64,000 nucleotides of DNA from Sarcophilus harrisii (lineage: Eukaryota; Chordata; Mammalia; Dasyuromorphia; Dasyuridae): NCBI RefSeq assembly GCF_902635505.1, contig NC_045427.1:253603922-253667921 (forward strand), given 5' to 3'. The translations under genes were made by a program, and so were the position numbers. This document shows positions 10,415-20,444 of the stretch, one piece after another; positions within the stretch are counted from its first letter, which is position 1; every line of letters begins with the position of its first letter. The notes under the pieces were generated by a model that was not told where the DNA came from, did not search any database, and was given only the letters and a program-made list of their open reading frames with translations.

Positions 10415-10835
10415 GGATTATAGAATCAATCATGGACTTAGAGCTGGAAGGAAACTTTAAAACTATTTAGTCAGGGACAGGAAGGCCTGGATTCAAATCT
10501 AACCTCAGACACTTATTAGCAGTGTGATCTAGGCAAGTCATTCTACCCTATTTGCCTGAATTTTCTCTTCTGTAAAATGAGCTGAAAAAGGAAATGGAAA
10601 AGTGCTCCAGAAAACCTCAAATGAGGTCATGAAGAATTGGACATGACTGAAAAAACTGAACAATAAATAACAAAGTCACATCACTTTTACAGATGATGAA
10701 ACTGAAGCCTTGAGAGGTCAAATTAATTCTCAATGTCACACAGGTAACATATAACAGAATCAGGAATTGAATTCATGTCCTCTCACACCAGGACCAGTAC
10801 TCTTTTGGCTGTTCCATATAATTGTAGAGCTGTGG
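10415..10835 (-). mobile_element. MIR-like SINE split by a younger SINE
   Basis: The left part has ATGGACTTAGAGCTGGAAGG. The right part resumes at about 10,676 with TTTTACAGATGATGAAACTG, TCAATGTCACACAGGTAACA and TTGAATTCATGTCCTCTCAC. A tRNA-SINE at 10,468-10,675 separates the two. Confidence 0.7.
10468..10675 (+). mobile_element. tRNA-SINE with RTE-like tail, nested
   Basis: GGAAGGCCTGGATTCAAATC, TGTAAAATGAGCTGAAAAAG and GAATTGGACATGACTGAAAA give head, middle and tail. The first few tens of bases of the usual head are absent. It lies within the MIR-like copy. Confidence 0.85.
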
Positions 10836-11111
10836 ACTTGAAATCAAGAAATCCAAGTTATGGTGCAAGCGCTAACATTGCCTTTCTATCAGCTTGGGTA
10901 AATTATAAACCTTCTTATTACATCCAGAATGTTAAATAGGCTCAAAACTATGCCAAGATAAAGGAAAAGTAGAAAAAATTTAGGATGGTAACTTGAAAGA
11001 AGGAAATTGTATTTTCAATATCTATGCCTTCAAAGGGTTGTCATAGAAGAAAGTTTCTATCTGAACCAAAATGGAAGAATGAAGAACATAGTATGGGAGT
11101 TTCAGAAAGGT

Positions 11112-11465
11112 AGACTTTTTTTTACTTAATAGCATTTTAATTTTTTTCCCAGTTACAGGTAAAGTTAGTTTTTTTTTTAATAAGATTTTGAGTTCCAAAA
11201 TTTTCTTCCTCTCTTCCTCTCACCACTCCCCAGGGGGATATGTTAAACATATTTCTTCATTAGTCATATTGTAAATAAAGAATCAGAACAAAAGGGGAAA
11301 ACTATGGAAAAGAAAGAACAGAAAATTAAGCCCAAAAAGTAAAAATAGAATTTTTTGATTTGCAGTCAGACTCCATAGTTCTTTCTCTGGAAGTGCATAG
11401 CATTTTCTGTCACAAATTTTTTGGAATTGTCTTGGATCATTGTATTGCTGAGAAGAGCTAAGTCA
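11112..11465 (-). mobile_element. L1 3' end fragment
   Basis: A T-rich start (reverse of an A-tail) leads into GATTTTGAGTTCCAAAATTT, CATTAGTCATATTGTAAATA, AGTCAGACTCCATAGTTCTT and TTGTCTTGGATCATTGTATT, the order of a marsupial L1 3' UTR read backwards. It stops abruptly near 11,465 (5' truncation). Confidence 0.8.
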
Positions 11466-11544
11466 ATCTTTATTATATTCACTTTAACTTATTCAGATAG
11501 CAGTGAAAAAGTATCAAATGAGTAGGTTAAGGTAATAAGAGATG

Positions 11545-11652
11545 AAGTCACTTTATTTTTCTAGACCTCAATTATTTCATTTAGAGTAGGAGGGGGTTGG
11601 ATTGGTTTCCAAGATACTTTCCAGCTCTAACTTTCCATGATATTGTGACCCT
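11545..11652 (+). mobile_element. SINE fragment ending in GGTTGGATT...CCAGCTCTAA
   Basis: CCTCAATTATTTCATTTAGA followed by GGGGTTGGATTGG and ACTTTCCAGCTCTAACTTTC is the 3' end of a mammalian tRNA-SINE subtype also seen at 26,148 and 38,575. Confidence 0.6.
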
Positions 11653-11689
11653 TCTTTTGAGGAGTAAAGTATACAAAAGAGAGGAATTT

Positions 11690-11868
11690 GTAGGTTCATA
11701 AAAACTCAGGATCATAGGGTACATAAACATAAGTCTGAAGGGATCTTGCAGACCTCTTGATCCAATCAGTGCTTTCATTTCACAGATGAAGGAACTAAGA
11801 AGATCCAGAAAAGCTAAGTGATTAGCTAGGATTTTAACTAAGTCCTCTGACTCCAATCCTGTTATTTT
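11690..11868 (-). mobile_element. MIR-like SINE
   Basis: It contains TTTCATTTCACAGATGAAGG and AAGCTAAGTGATTAGCTAGG, and ends with TCTGACTCCAATCCTGTT. Confidence 0.6.
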
Positions 11869-11889
11869 TTCTTTTGTCTCCTGTCACAT

Positions 11890-12052
11890 ATCTCCATCAT
11901 GAACTGCTAGACTTGGACGGATCTTGGAATATGATCTAACCCAACTCTGAGGCCCAGTGACATGAAGTGACTTGTTCATTGTCCCACAGTCACAGAGCCC
12001 GGACTGAAGCCTAGATCTTCTGATCTAAAGTCCAGACCTAGGTCTTTACTGG
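11890..12052 (-). mobile_element. MIR-like SINE
   Basis: TCTGAGGCCCAGTGACATGA, CATTGTCCCACAGTCACAGA and AAGCCTAGATCTTCTGATCT follow each other in MIR order on the reverse strand. It sits directly after another copy of the same type. Confidence 0.65.
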
Positions 12053-12074
12053 GAAGAAATAATAATTGGACATA

Positions 12075-12280
12075 GTAATTACTGGGCAACTCAGAGCACC
12101 AGGTCTGAAGTCTAGCTTTGTGACCCTGGACAAGTCAACTAACTTCAGTTTCCTCATCTATAAAATGAATTGTAGAAGGAAATGGCAAATTATTGCAATA
12201 TATTTGCCAAGAAAATGCCAAATATGTTTATGGAGAGTCAGACATGACTGAAAAACAACAACAATAAAATTACAAAACTT
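12075..12280 (+). mobile_element. tRNA-SINE with RTE-like tail
   Basis: GTGACCCTGGACAAGTCAAC, TATAAAATGAATTGTAGAAG, TTTGCCAAGAAAATGCCAAA and AGAGTCAGACATGACTGAAA form the middle and tail. The head is degraded. Confidence 0.85.
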
Positions 12281-12294
12281 TTTTTTTTGTTCAT

Positions 12295-12475
12295 TGTCCT
12301 TTGAATCTTACTAGCAAATCTCTCAATTAAGTACCAAAATATTATTATTTCTGTTTTTAGATGAAAAAACTGATACTCAGAAAGATTAGGTTAAGTGATT
12401 TCTGTCATAGTACACATCCAGCAAGTAGCAGAGGTACTAGATCTCAGCTGTTGAAGTTCATAACATTGGAAAGTG
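12295..12475 (-). mobile_element. CORE-SINE/MIR-like fragment
   Basis: TATTATTTCTGTTTTTAGAT, AAAAACTGATACTCAGAAAG and CATCCAGCAAGTAGCAGAGG give the reverse-strand core and head. Confidence 0.6.
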
Positions 12476-12609
12476 AGGACTAATTGTCTCTCAAAGCAAA
12501 ATAACATTAAGAAGACATCATCTTGAACATTGCAATCATAATAAATGAACTAATTATCTTCTCATCAATGCTTCCTCCCTTTAACCCCTCTGCACTTTTT
12601 TATTTTGCT

Positions 12610-12768
12610 TCTTGTCTTTTGAGCCTCACAAGGGACTCTGTGAGCCAGGTACTACACATGTTATTATTCCTGTTTTACAAATAAAGAAACTGAGAAGTTA
12701 GGTTAATGATTTCTCCCTTAGCCATATATCCAGCAAGTAATAGAAGCATGATTTAAAACTAGATTTGT
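12610..12768 (-). mobile_element. CORE-SINE/MIR-like fragment
   Basis: GAGCCAGGTACTACACATGT, CCTGTTTTACAAATAAAGAA and TATCCAGCAAGTAATAGAAG. It resembles the copy about 300 bases upstream. Confidence 0.6.
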
Positions 12769-13904
12769 TGGGGTTTTTGTCTCTCTCTCCCCTCCTTTTT
12801 CTAATAAAATTATCCAGTGATTCTTAGAGAAGTAAAGTTAATCAGTAGAAAGCATTAGGTTAATATTGTCTTTTGACTATGAGGAATTAATTAGGTTATT
12901 AGAACCTATTTTTTTATAGATTTTTAAAAGGCTCACTAATATTCCCATTTCAACTCCTGTGAGCAATTTTGTAGAGGTCCTTTGCATTGTTTATGGATCA
13001 TTTCTCTGATGCTGATCACTCAGGACCAGGGAAAGATGAAAAGACAATAAGATTTAGGAGAGGAAAGTTGCCCCTGTGGAGAAAGGTGGACAAAGCAAGA
13101 AAGAACAGCTTAAAAGTCTCCATTTCCCACAATAAGATACTTCAGAATAAAGCTATTCTCTCTTCCCTCTGAATTGAAATTCAAATCTTTCTTCACACTT
13201 GTCCTATATTTATAGCTTATGTCAGTCATAATTTTGCTTGGTGAAGTGTTGGGCATTAGTGTTATTCTATTGTTTATTCAATGGACAGAAACTTAGAACA
13301 GAAAAGAAAATTCAATGTTACATTCTGTACAGGTACTGATCTGTGGGAAAAGCCAAGAAGAATTTTATATATGTGAATCTGTTTAAGTAGATTCTGCTTT
13401 AGGGAAAATTATGTGCAGGCAAAGTTTATCTTTAATGTCCTTCTGTTTCATTTTTATGGCCTTCCACTCTCTTCTGCAGGTACCAAGGTCTTTTGTGCCA
13501 CTTCTTAGTTGATTAACTTCCCACTCAAACCTCCAAGACTTCTTCATTAATTATTGCTTTTTTTTTCCTTCACTAATAAAATGTTATTTGTAGTATACAG
13601 GGATTATGTGCTAGAACCAGCTCATTGTAAAATTTGCATTGTGAGCATTTACATTTCAAAAATTGGCAAACTCTCCAAACCAAGTCATGATTTATTGTTT
13701 TCTTTATTGTCTAGACTTTAGAAAGTGATGAAGAAAATGTTAATAATGAAGATTAAACTTAAATGTGTATCATGCATATATTTCATTCCTAGTGAACTTC
13801 TTTCTATTTTCTTCTTGGCATTTTTAGGTGTTTCAATGGTACTATCCCACAGCTGTTTGTTAAATATTCATTCAAACACAATTGTTGAATATCTCATTCC
13901 TTGA
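12769..13904. other. No recognised feature
   Basis: More than 1 kb of AT-rich DNA with no family recognised. The 61-codon frame near 12,987 lacks any support as a gene. Confidence 0.4.
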
Positions 13905-14340
13905 TCAGTTGAAAGTCCACCGGGGAGACCTGGGTTTGAGTCTCAAGTCTGATACCTAAATTATAAAAACACCTAAACTTAAAAAAAAATAAAGATGGGG
14001 CAGCTAGTTGATGTAGTGGATAGAGCACCACCCCTGAAATCAGGAGGACCTGAGTTCAAATCTGATCTCAGACACTTGACACTTCTGGTTGTCTGACCCT
14101 GGGCAAGTCACTTAACCCCAGTTGCCTCAACAAAAAAATGAAAGACAATTATTTGACTAATATAGGACTCAGTTTCCCAGTTTCCCCAGATCTTGGCCTA
14201 GTGTAAGTTTCTGGGTTTCAATTTATTTATCAAATATGAATAATGATATCTGTACTACCTGCCTTGTATGGTGTTGTAAATAAATACCTTATTGACTATT
14301 TATAAATTTGAGAAGTAAATATTAATTACATTTAAAAGTA
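13905..14340 (+). mobile_element. Old SINE split by a WSINE1-type copy
   Basis: A SINE-head-like stretch (GAGACCTGGGTTTGAGTCTC) precedes the WSINE1 copy at about 13,990. A CORE-SINE-like end (GATATCTGTACTACCTGCCT) follows it. The two may be halves of one older element, but the join is not proven. Confidence 0.45.
13990..14142 (+). mobile_element. WSINE1-type tRNA-SINE
   Basis: GGGGCAGCTAGTTGATGTAG, AGTGGATAGAGCACCACCCC, GGACCTGAGTTCAAATCTGA and CTGGGCAAGTCACTTAACCC end in an A-rich tail after TTGCCTCAAC. It is close to full length and well preserved, so relatively young. Confidence 0.9.
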
Positions 14341-14399
14341 ATGTAATAGTACCTGATAATTGGTTTTAATATATCACCTCTTCTAAGGAGTAGCTTCAT

Positions 14400-14600
14400 T
14401 TTATTAGACCTGCCATTTGGAGAAATCAGAAGGTGGAAGTACAGAAGGAGAGGTGTTGAAGGTGTGTAGGAAGATGTAAGAAGAGTGCAGAGGTAGGAAG
14501 GACCAGATTATGAAGGATTTTAAAAGCCAGAATTTTTATATTTGATTTTGGAAGTATAAGGGAAGCCCTGGAGTAAATAAGCCTGCCTTGTAACAAATAA
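14400..14600 (+). repeat. Unassigned dispersed repeat, middle block
   Basis: GGACCAGATTATGAAGGATT and TTAAAAGCCAGAATTTT, then GGAAGCCCTGGAG. These phrases belong to the family also seen at 23,000-23,300 and 43,960-44,390. Confidence 0.5.
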
Positions 14601-15237
14601 AAATATATGGAGCTTCAGCTAGCCTTAGAAAAGCAGAAGGGAATTAACCAGATGAGAAATATTGAGGTGTTAGCTGAGTAGCTGGTTCATCAAAAACTGA
14701 GGCCTGAAAGGTGGCGGTGGTTGTTTTGGATGCCTGTGTATGTGTGTTCTCTCCACCAGAAAATCTCAATCTCTTTACACCCCACTAAACTGTCTTTATG
14801 AATTGATGTGATCAAAAATGTCATCCCAGTGTTTGATGATGAGCCTCTCTAAATGCAGCTAGCCTATCTTAGATGGACTGTCTGTCACTGGACTTTCACT
14901 TAAAGCCCCTCAAGCTCTGTATAATCCACTGGCAGAGCCAATGTCATTGCTAATGTCATGCATAAGTATGGAGGCAGTGTTTTAATGGAATAAATAAATA
15001 AACAGCTTTCAAACTATGGAACCCGCTGGTTAGAGAAGAAAGGATTTGATTCATCCTTGTAAAGTAATACCAGACACAGTGATACTTAACAATGCTTTTC
15101 TTCCCCCCTGCTTACCCCAAGATCTTAAAGCACTTATTCTCCTTAACCTCAGAATCTCTAAAAGAGAGTACATGTAATTTGGTAACCACGACAAGTTTAA
15201 TAACCTAAAACTGCACTGAGATTTTTGAGATACATTT

Positions 15238-15238
<1 letters not shown>
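14601..15238. other. No recognised feature
   Basis: No gene or repeat recognised apart from a short AATA run at about 14,989. Confidence 0.4.

Positions 15239-15279
<41 letters not shown>
15239..15279. repeat. (AT)n microsatellite
   Basis: About twenty AT units in an unbroken run. Confidence 0.95.
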
Positions 15280-15281
<2 letters not shown>

Positions 15282-15480
15282 CAATCTCCTGACTTTCTCC
15301 AAGTGGCAGCTAAAATCCATCTTCTGCAAGAAGCCTTTCCCAGTATATTTTAATCTTAATGGCTTCTTCATGAGATTATTGCCATTTTATCTTATATTTA
15401 TCTTGTTTGTAAATAGTTATTTAAATGTGGTCTTTCCAGTTAGACTGTGAATTCCTTGAGAGCAGCAAGTTGAAGGAGAA
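15280..15480 (+). mobile_element. L2 LINE 3' region
   Basis: TCCAAGTGGCAGCTAAAATC, TCTGCAAGAAGCCTTTCCCA and AGACTGTGAATTCCTTGAGA are L2-type phrases. The terminal 'cacatagtaggtgc'-like part is lost. Confidence 0.7.
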
Positions 15481-15552
15481 CTGAGGCACCAAAGCATAAA
15501 AGACATTAGGGTCTTACATTTAATCGCACTGAATTTCTGGCATGGTCAATAA

Positions 15553-16132
15553 TAATACTGGTTGGCATTTATATAATACTACAAAGAAAAGGAACATTGA
15601 TAGCATTATAACATAGGGTTTCTAAGTGGTGCAATGGATAGAGCCCTGTAGGTAAAATCACTAAGGTCTTAGTTTAAAAGTGGTCTCACACCTACTAGCT
15701 ATATGATCCTGGGCAAGTCACTTAATCCCTAATTGCCTTAGTTCCTCATCTATAAAATGGGTACATACTGGAGAAGAAATGTCAAATCATTCCAGTGTCT
15801 TTGCCAATAAAACACCATGAACAATATCCTTGAGATCACCCACAGTCAGACATGACTGAACAGCAACAATAACAAAATAAGGAAGGAAATAATTATAGTT
15901 CCAGGTACTGTGCTAAGCATTTTTCACAAATATTATCTCATTTGATCATTACAACAATCCTACACAGTAAAAGCTATATATTATATTCATTTTATACTTG
16001 AGAAAACTGAGGTGGAGAGAAATGAAGTGAGTTCTCAGAGCATTGTAACTAGGAAGTGCCCAAGGGCAGATTTGAAGTCAGATTTTCTGACTTTAAGCCT
16101 AGGACCCTGCACCACCAGCTGCTCCGGTGCTA
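15553..16132 (-). mobile_element. CORE-SINE split by a tRNA-SINE
   Basis: The short start GGCATTTATATAATACTACA is separated by a SINE (15,612-15,885) from its continuation. That continuation has ACTGTGCTAAGCATTTTTCA, ATTATCTCATTTGATCATTA, GAGAAAACTGAGGTGGAGAG and CACCACCAGCTGC, on the reverse strand. Confidence 0.75.
15612..15885 (+). mobile_element. tRNA-SINE with RTE-like tail, nested
   Basis: GTGGTGCAATGGATAGAGCC, CCTGGGCAAGTCACTTAATC, CATTCCAGTGTCTTTGCCAA and CAGTCAGACATGACTGAACA. It is full length and lies inside a CORE-SINE. Confidence 0.88.
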
Positions 16133-16137
16133 TATAA

Positions 16138-16360
16138 ATCTTAAAATTATTATTATTTCATTTGATCCTCCCAACAATTCTATAAGTGTAATTATTATCT
16201 CCATTTAATTTTATATTAAGGGAAACTGGAGCCAAAAAAAAAAAATTAGATTTTTTTTTTTGGAATCACTTTGCTAGTAAATATCTGAGTCAATATCAGA
16301 ATCCAGGCCTTCCAGAGTTTCATGTCTAACACTCTATTCACTTTGCCATGTAAATGCTTC
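16138..16360 (-). mobile_element. CORE-SINE
   Basis: TTTCATTTGATCCTCCCAAC, CCATTTAATTTTATATTAAG, CAGAATCCAGGCCTTCCAGA and CACTCTATTCACTTTGCCAT. This is the second of three such copies in a row. Confidence 0.75.
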
Positions 16361-16570
16361 CATAAGGTTTGCAAAGTGCTTTGTGTGTGTTACCCTTTTT
16401 GACCCTCACAACCACCCTGTAAGGTAAGTGTGATTATTCCCATTTTACAGATGAGGAAACTGGAGAAGCTGAGAAAGATTAAGTGACTTGACTAGGTTAT
16501 ATAATGAGGAAAATTTAGAATTTATACTAATTACAAGTTCTGTTCTCTCCCCTACTAAACCACCTAGCAT
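16361..16570 (-). mobile_element. CORE-SINE
   Basis: AAGGTTTGCAAAGTGCTTTG, CCACCCTGTAAGGTAAGTGT, CCCATTTTACAGATGAGGAA and TAAACCACCTAGC. It is the third in the row and lies about 300 bases before the exon. Confidence 0.8.
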
Positions 16571-16847
16571 CAAGAACACTTCCCCCATTTTTTTTTTTTA
16601 AATCCTAAGGTCCTCTATGTAATAACCTCCAAATTTCTCGAAAGACTGGCCTAGTCATGGATAAGGCAGAAGGTAAGTCTACTCCTTGGGGCAATACTGG
16701 TGGGTTAGTGAACCTTAATTAGCATCTTTGTAAAATCCAGAGGTTGTCGGGGGTGATTCCCAAGATCCCCCTTAGTCCTAGATCCTGTGATCATTTTGCT
16801 CTGTTTAAGTTCTGTCTGATTTGCACAAACTCTTTTAGACAAGCTAC

Positions 16848-16874
16848 TTTTCTCCCCCTCGTTCCTTCTTGCAG
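16848..16874 (+). promoter_or_regulatory. Splice acceptor of the large exon
   Basis: A pyrimidine-rich run (CTTTTCTCCCCCTCGTTCCT) leads to TTCTTGCAG with the AG at 16,873-16,874. It is the best acceptor upstream of the open frame and would start the exon at 16,875. This is a prediction from sequence only. Confidence 0.65.
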
Positions 16875-17005
16875 GCACTCTTATTCCTGGAGAGGACTGT
16901 CAGCTGCCTTCTGTGCATTCCCACCATCACATGGCCTACCACTAAAGGCTGAGAATCTCCGCCACAGACAGACCACTCTGATGCATGAATAATTAGGTGA
17001 GCATA
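16875..17005 (+). other. 5' untranslated part of the large exon (predicted)
   Basis: Between the acceptor and the ATG there is an in-frame stop (TAG at 16,994-16,996), so translation cannot run in from an upstream exon in this frame. This suggests one or more non-coding 5' exons farther upstream, which I cannot locate. Confidence 0.55.
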
Positions 17006-18899
17006 ATGGAAGGCACTCACTCCACCCTTCAGTTGCACAAACCCATTACCGAACTCTGCTACATCAGCTTCTATCTTCCAAAGGGGAAAGTCAGAGGATT
17101 TTCATATAAGGGCACTGTAACTCTAGACAAATCCAATAAAGGGTTTCATAACTGCTATCAAGTCAGGGAGGGGTCAGATACCATCAGCCTCATGCAGCAG
17201 CCATATGAGAATCCGGGGGACATTTTTTTCAAACAAACCACTACAAAAGATATCCTCATTGAGCTCTACAAGCTCACTGCGGAGAAGGAGCGGCTCCTGG
17301 CCAATCTGCTGAGCTCACACCACATCCTGGGGATTAAGATGGGGAACCAGGAGGGGAAGCTTCCTGAGCTGTCTGGGGGCCTGGAATTTGAAGGTGACTC
17401 TTTCCAGAGTTCTGGGGGCGTTCAGGGGGAGCCACCGGCAGGCTCTTTGGACAAGAGGACAACTCTGAAGAACAAAAAAAACAAGAGGTTTGGCAAGCGA
17501 AGGGAAAGCTTTGAGGAGCTCCTGCAGAAGAGAGTGAGAAAGAAAGAGCAAGGGGCTCAAGAATCTGCTTCTGGGTCAGGAAGGGACAGGCTTTCATCAG
17601 GCAGCTGCCCTTCTCCCTCATTGACAAGGCCTAATCGGCATCTGGAGGACAGGGTGAACTTGCCCCCGAATAGGAATTTTTCCTCCCCACGTCGTAGGAG
17701 AGAGAGCTATTCTGCAGAAACCCCCAGGCCGCTAGAGTTAGAGCCGGACCCTAGGGCCTCTGTGGCTGCCTATGAGAATGTTGCACTGGGAGGGGAGTTG
17801 CTGCCTGAGGGCGGCAGCTCCCCCAGGTCTGCTGTCCGAGGGGTTCAGGTGGCCCAGGGCAGGCCCCGTAGGGCTGATAGGCAGCAAGCTGGCTTATCAG
17901 ACAGGGGCAAGACCCCTGAGAAGGGCCCAGAAGCAGAGAGGTGGGGGGAGAAATCGACCAAGAAGACTCGAAGAAAGAGGCCGGTCACCAGAGTGATGAC
18001 CAAAGTCCAGGATCTGTCCGCTCAGGTGCAGAGAGTTGTTAAAAGCCTCCCTGAATCTGAGGAAAGGAACGCTTCTCTTCATGGCCAAGACCGAGAGAAG
18101 GGGATCCCCCTCCCCTCTGCCATCCAGTCCGAGTATTTCCCCAAAGCAGATCTCCTCACTCTCCCTGGAGAGGAGGTGCCCACTCAGCCAACCGGGAGGC
18201 AGGGGAAGCAGCCACTGAGGGACAGGGCCGGGGCCCTGGCCAGAGAGCCAGCCCCTCTTCCCAATGAATCTTCCAGCCCGGGGGGAGCCGTGAACAAAGC
18301 CCTCCTGAAGGTTATGCAGAGTGAGAGTCTAGATGAAGTCAATGAGTGGAAAAGACTGGGTCTCCCTGACACCAGAAAACCTGTCTGGCCCTTCCCAGAG
18401 GCCAGGATCGAGAAAGCTGGCCCGGCCCAGAGCAGCCCCCAAGCCTGGCCTTCGAGTGGCTCCCACAAAGTGGACCCTGGCTCTCCTTTTCCCAGGACAA
18501 AAGAGAAGAGGCCTTCCCCACCATCGCCGGCACCTGTCACCACTCTGTTTAATAATTCATCTCCACCATCCAGTACGCCTAGACAAATGTCACCTGTTCC
18601 ATCTCTTTTATCTTCAAGGCTTCCCAGCCCCCAGCTGCATCACCGTATCCTCCGGCTCCTTCCCCAGCCAAGTGAGAGGGAAGCTGCCCTTGGGGAGAGC
18701 AGGAAGCCAGGCAGCTCCTGGGGGCCTCCCGTGGCTGACCCCTCCACGCTGCAGCCTTCTCCCAGGGTTACAGAGACCAAAGGAGCCGGGCTGGCCTCCC
18801 TCCAAGCGGGCCTGCCTTGCTTGGAGCCGGGAGAACGTTTGGACAAGGGGCCCGAGCCAGGGAAGGCGGCTGCTTTGCCCCAGCATCAGCTGCCTCCAG
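17006..18899 (+). CDS. Large first coding exon of an unrecognised host gene
   Basis: The exon gives 631 complete codons plus one base (phase 1) of an apparently intact host protein. The start at 17,006 has A at -3 and G at +4, and an in-frame stop lies just upstream. A GTG three codons earlier is not a likely start. Residues 1-115 look folded: hydrophobic and aromatic residues alternate (ITELCYISFYLPKGKVRGFS at 14-33), followed by a helical, possibly coiled-coil stretch at 79-106 (ILIELYKLTAEKERLLANLL at 83-102). The rest is mostly disordered. It has basic clusters at about 155-180 and 319-329 (KKTRRKRPVTR, able to serve as a nuclear signal), a short amphipathic helix at 332-348, and Ser/Pro-rich stretches at 495-545. 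The exon is far richer in G+C and CpG than its surroundings, and the frame is unbroken, which argues for selection. I do not recognise the family. A scaffold, cytoskeletal or nuclear role would be a guess from composition. Confidence 0.85.
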
Positions 18900-18905
18900 G
18901 TAAGT
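18897..18905 (+). promoter_or_regulatory. Splice donor CAG|GTAAGT
   Basis: The sequence CAGGTAAGT fits the donor consensus exactly, with the intron starting at 18,900. Without splicing, the frame would end three codons later at TGA 18,908-18,910. Splicing there is therefore far more likely, and the protein continues in an exon that I cannot find in this window. Confidence 0.8.
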
Positions 18906-18910
18906 CCTGA

Positions 18911-19734
18911 TTTAAAATGTCCTAAATCTGTCCCTGTGCTTCTCAACCCATTCTGCACCCAGACCCCGGCTAGCAGTGAGATCAAAAGTGTCTCCTGATC
19001 AATTAGCCACGTGGCCAGTCTATCTCCCGGCACTTGGTGGGAGAGCAGGGGATAAGGGTGAGGGAGGGAAGGGTCAGTCTGAGAGCCAATTCCTAGAACT
19101 TTCTTTTCAAATTTTTTTTCTATGCTTTCTGGATCTGTCCACCAAAACTTGGGGGAGAGATAGGCAGAAGAGGGCTGGCAACCTGTTGGTTTTGCATTTG
19201 ATTATTGGATAATGGACCTCTTGATCAATATATATATATATGATTGTTTACCTCAAGTTGAAATCAGTCACTCCCTAGCTGAAGTTCCAACTGAAGAAGC
19301 TTTGAATGCCATTAGGCTAACTTTCCTTTGGTAAAACACCAGGTGCTGATTCTGTCCCAGCTGAGATTTACAAGGTGGGAGGGGGAGGGGGGTCCATTGC
19401 TCATCTAAAAACTGACTGCAATTTTTCAGATTATATGGCAGGAGGAAGTTATGCCCCACAGTTTAAGGATGTCTCCATTGTTCATCTTTTATACATATGT
19501 GTATGTCAATGTATATATACACACACACATACAGATTGAAAAGTTCTTGGGTTTGCTTGACAAACCACAAAACCTTACACATTCATCAGGAGGGTGTGTG
19601 TAGTGTGTGTGTGTGTGTAATATTAAACCTAAGGTCCTCTGTACCTTATTGGTAGAGGGAGTCCTCTGTAAGGGGCTTCATCTAACAGTGCAGATGGGAA
19701 TCTTCTTTAATGTCAAGTTTTAACTCTGTCTGGG
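18911..19734. other. Start of the downstream intron, with small microsatellites
   Basis: Sequence just after the exon keeps some G+C and then falls to background. It contains short AT (19,230), AC (19,518) and GT (19,602) runs and nothing else that I recognise. Confidence 0.5.
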
Positions 19735-19840
19735 GGCGTTGAAAGGTTAAATTACTTGCCTACAGTGATATCTTCTGTCTATGTCAGAGAACGCAGGTCT
19801 TCCCAACTGAGGCCAGTTTTCTGTCTATTTTGTACCATTT
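19735..19840 (-). mobile_element. MIR-like fragment
   Basis: AGGTTAAATTACTTGCCTAC and GAACGCAGGTCTTCCCAACT in reverse MIR order; short and diverged. Confidence 0.5.
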
Positions 19841-20444
19841 CTCCAACTTAATTTTTTAAAAAATATTTTAAAGTCTTCAGTCATGTTTACTCTGTTAATT
19901 TATGACCCTGATACATGATGCTAACCTAATCAACATAGTCTACCTCAGCTTGTTTTTTCCATTTCACTCTCTCGGTTCTGATGGACATAGAAGTACAACT
20001 TGTTCACCCTGACTTGGGTTACTATGGTTACTGATTCGACATTATAACCTTTAAATAACTGACCTGGATGATGTATTGGATTTTGGTTATAATTAGTATG
20101 GGTGACACCATCTGAAGAGACAATTATACTTAGGCTCTTTCAAACCTCCTGTGCTAATCTGTAAGTACTGTGAGAACCAAATAAGACTTTTATAAAAAGT
20201 GTCACTTCTGTAGTGCTCACATCAGTCATTCTAATCTGTTAATGTCTAATTAGGCTAATATGGTAAAACATTCACCACTCTTATCTTAGGTTGTATCTTC
20301 AATGCTTTCTCTTTCAGCCTTCCTTTTGTGATACATAGCCAAAGGCAATGTCTAAATAATGTTTTATATTCTGATCTGTTGCTGTCTTGGTTCTATATCC
20401 ACACACTGTGGAGAGAGATGAAAAGCATCCTCATTTTTGTAATA
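19841..20444. other. No recognised feature
   Basis: AT-rich intron-like sequence. Confidence 0.4.

Noticed and set aside
15051-15371. Reverse-strand frame of 106 codons
   Set aside because: It runs through an (AT)n microsatellite coding for an Ile/Tyr repeat and an L2 tail; chance frame.
16997-17005. GTG at 16,997 as the start of the large frame
   Set aside because: GTG starts are not expected in vertebrate nuclear genes. The ATG at 17,006 has A at -3 and G at +4 and lies in the same frame.
18900-18910. TGA at 18,908 as the true end of the protein
   Set aside because: A perfect donor CAG|GTAAGT lies directly before it, so the last three codons are more likely intron. Not fully excluded.
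17315-19033. Overlapping frames on the reverse strand and in a second forward frame within the exon (up to 221 codons)
   Set aside because: They are shadows of the GC-rich coding frame. None has its own splice context, and the forward 221-codon frame runs through the donor site.
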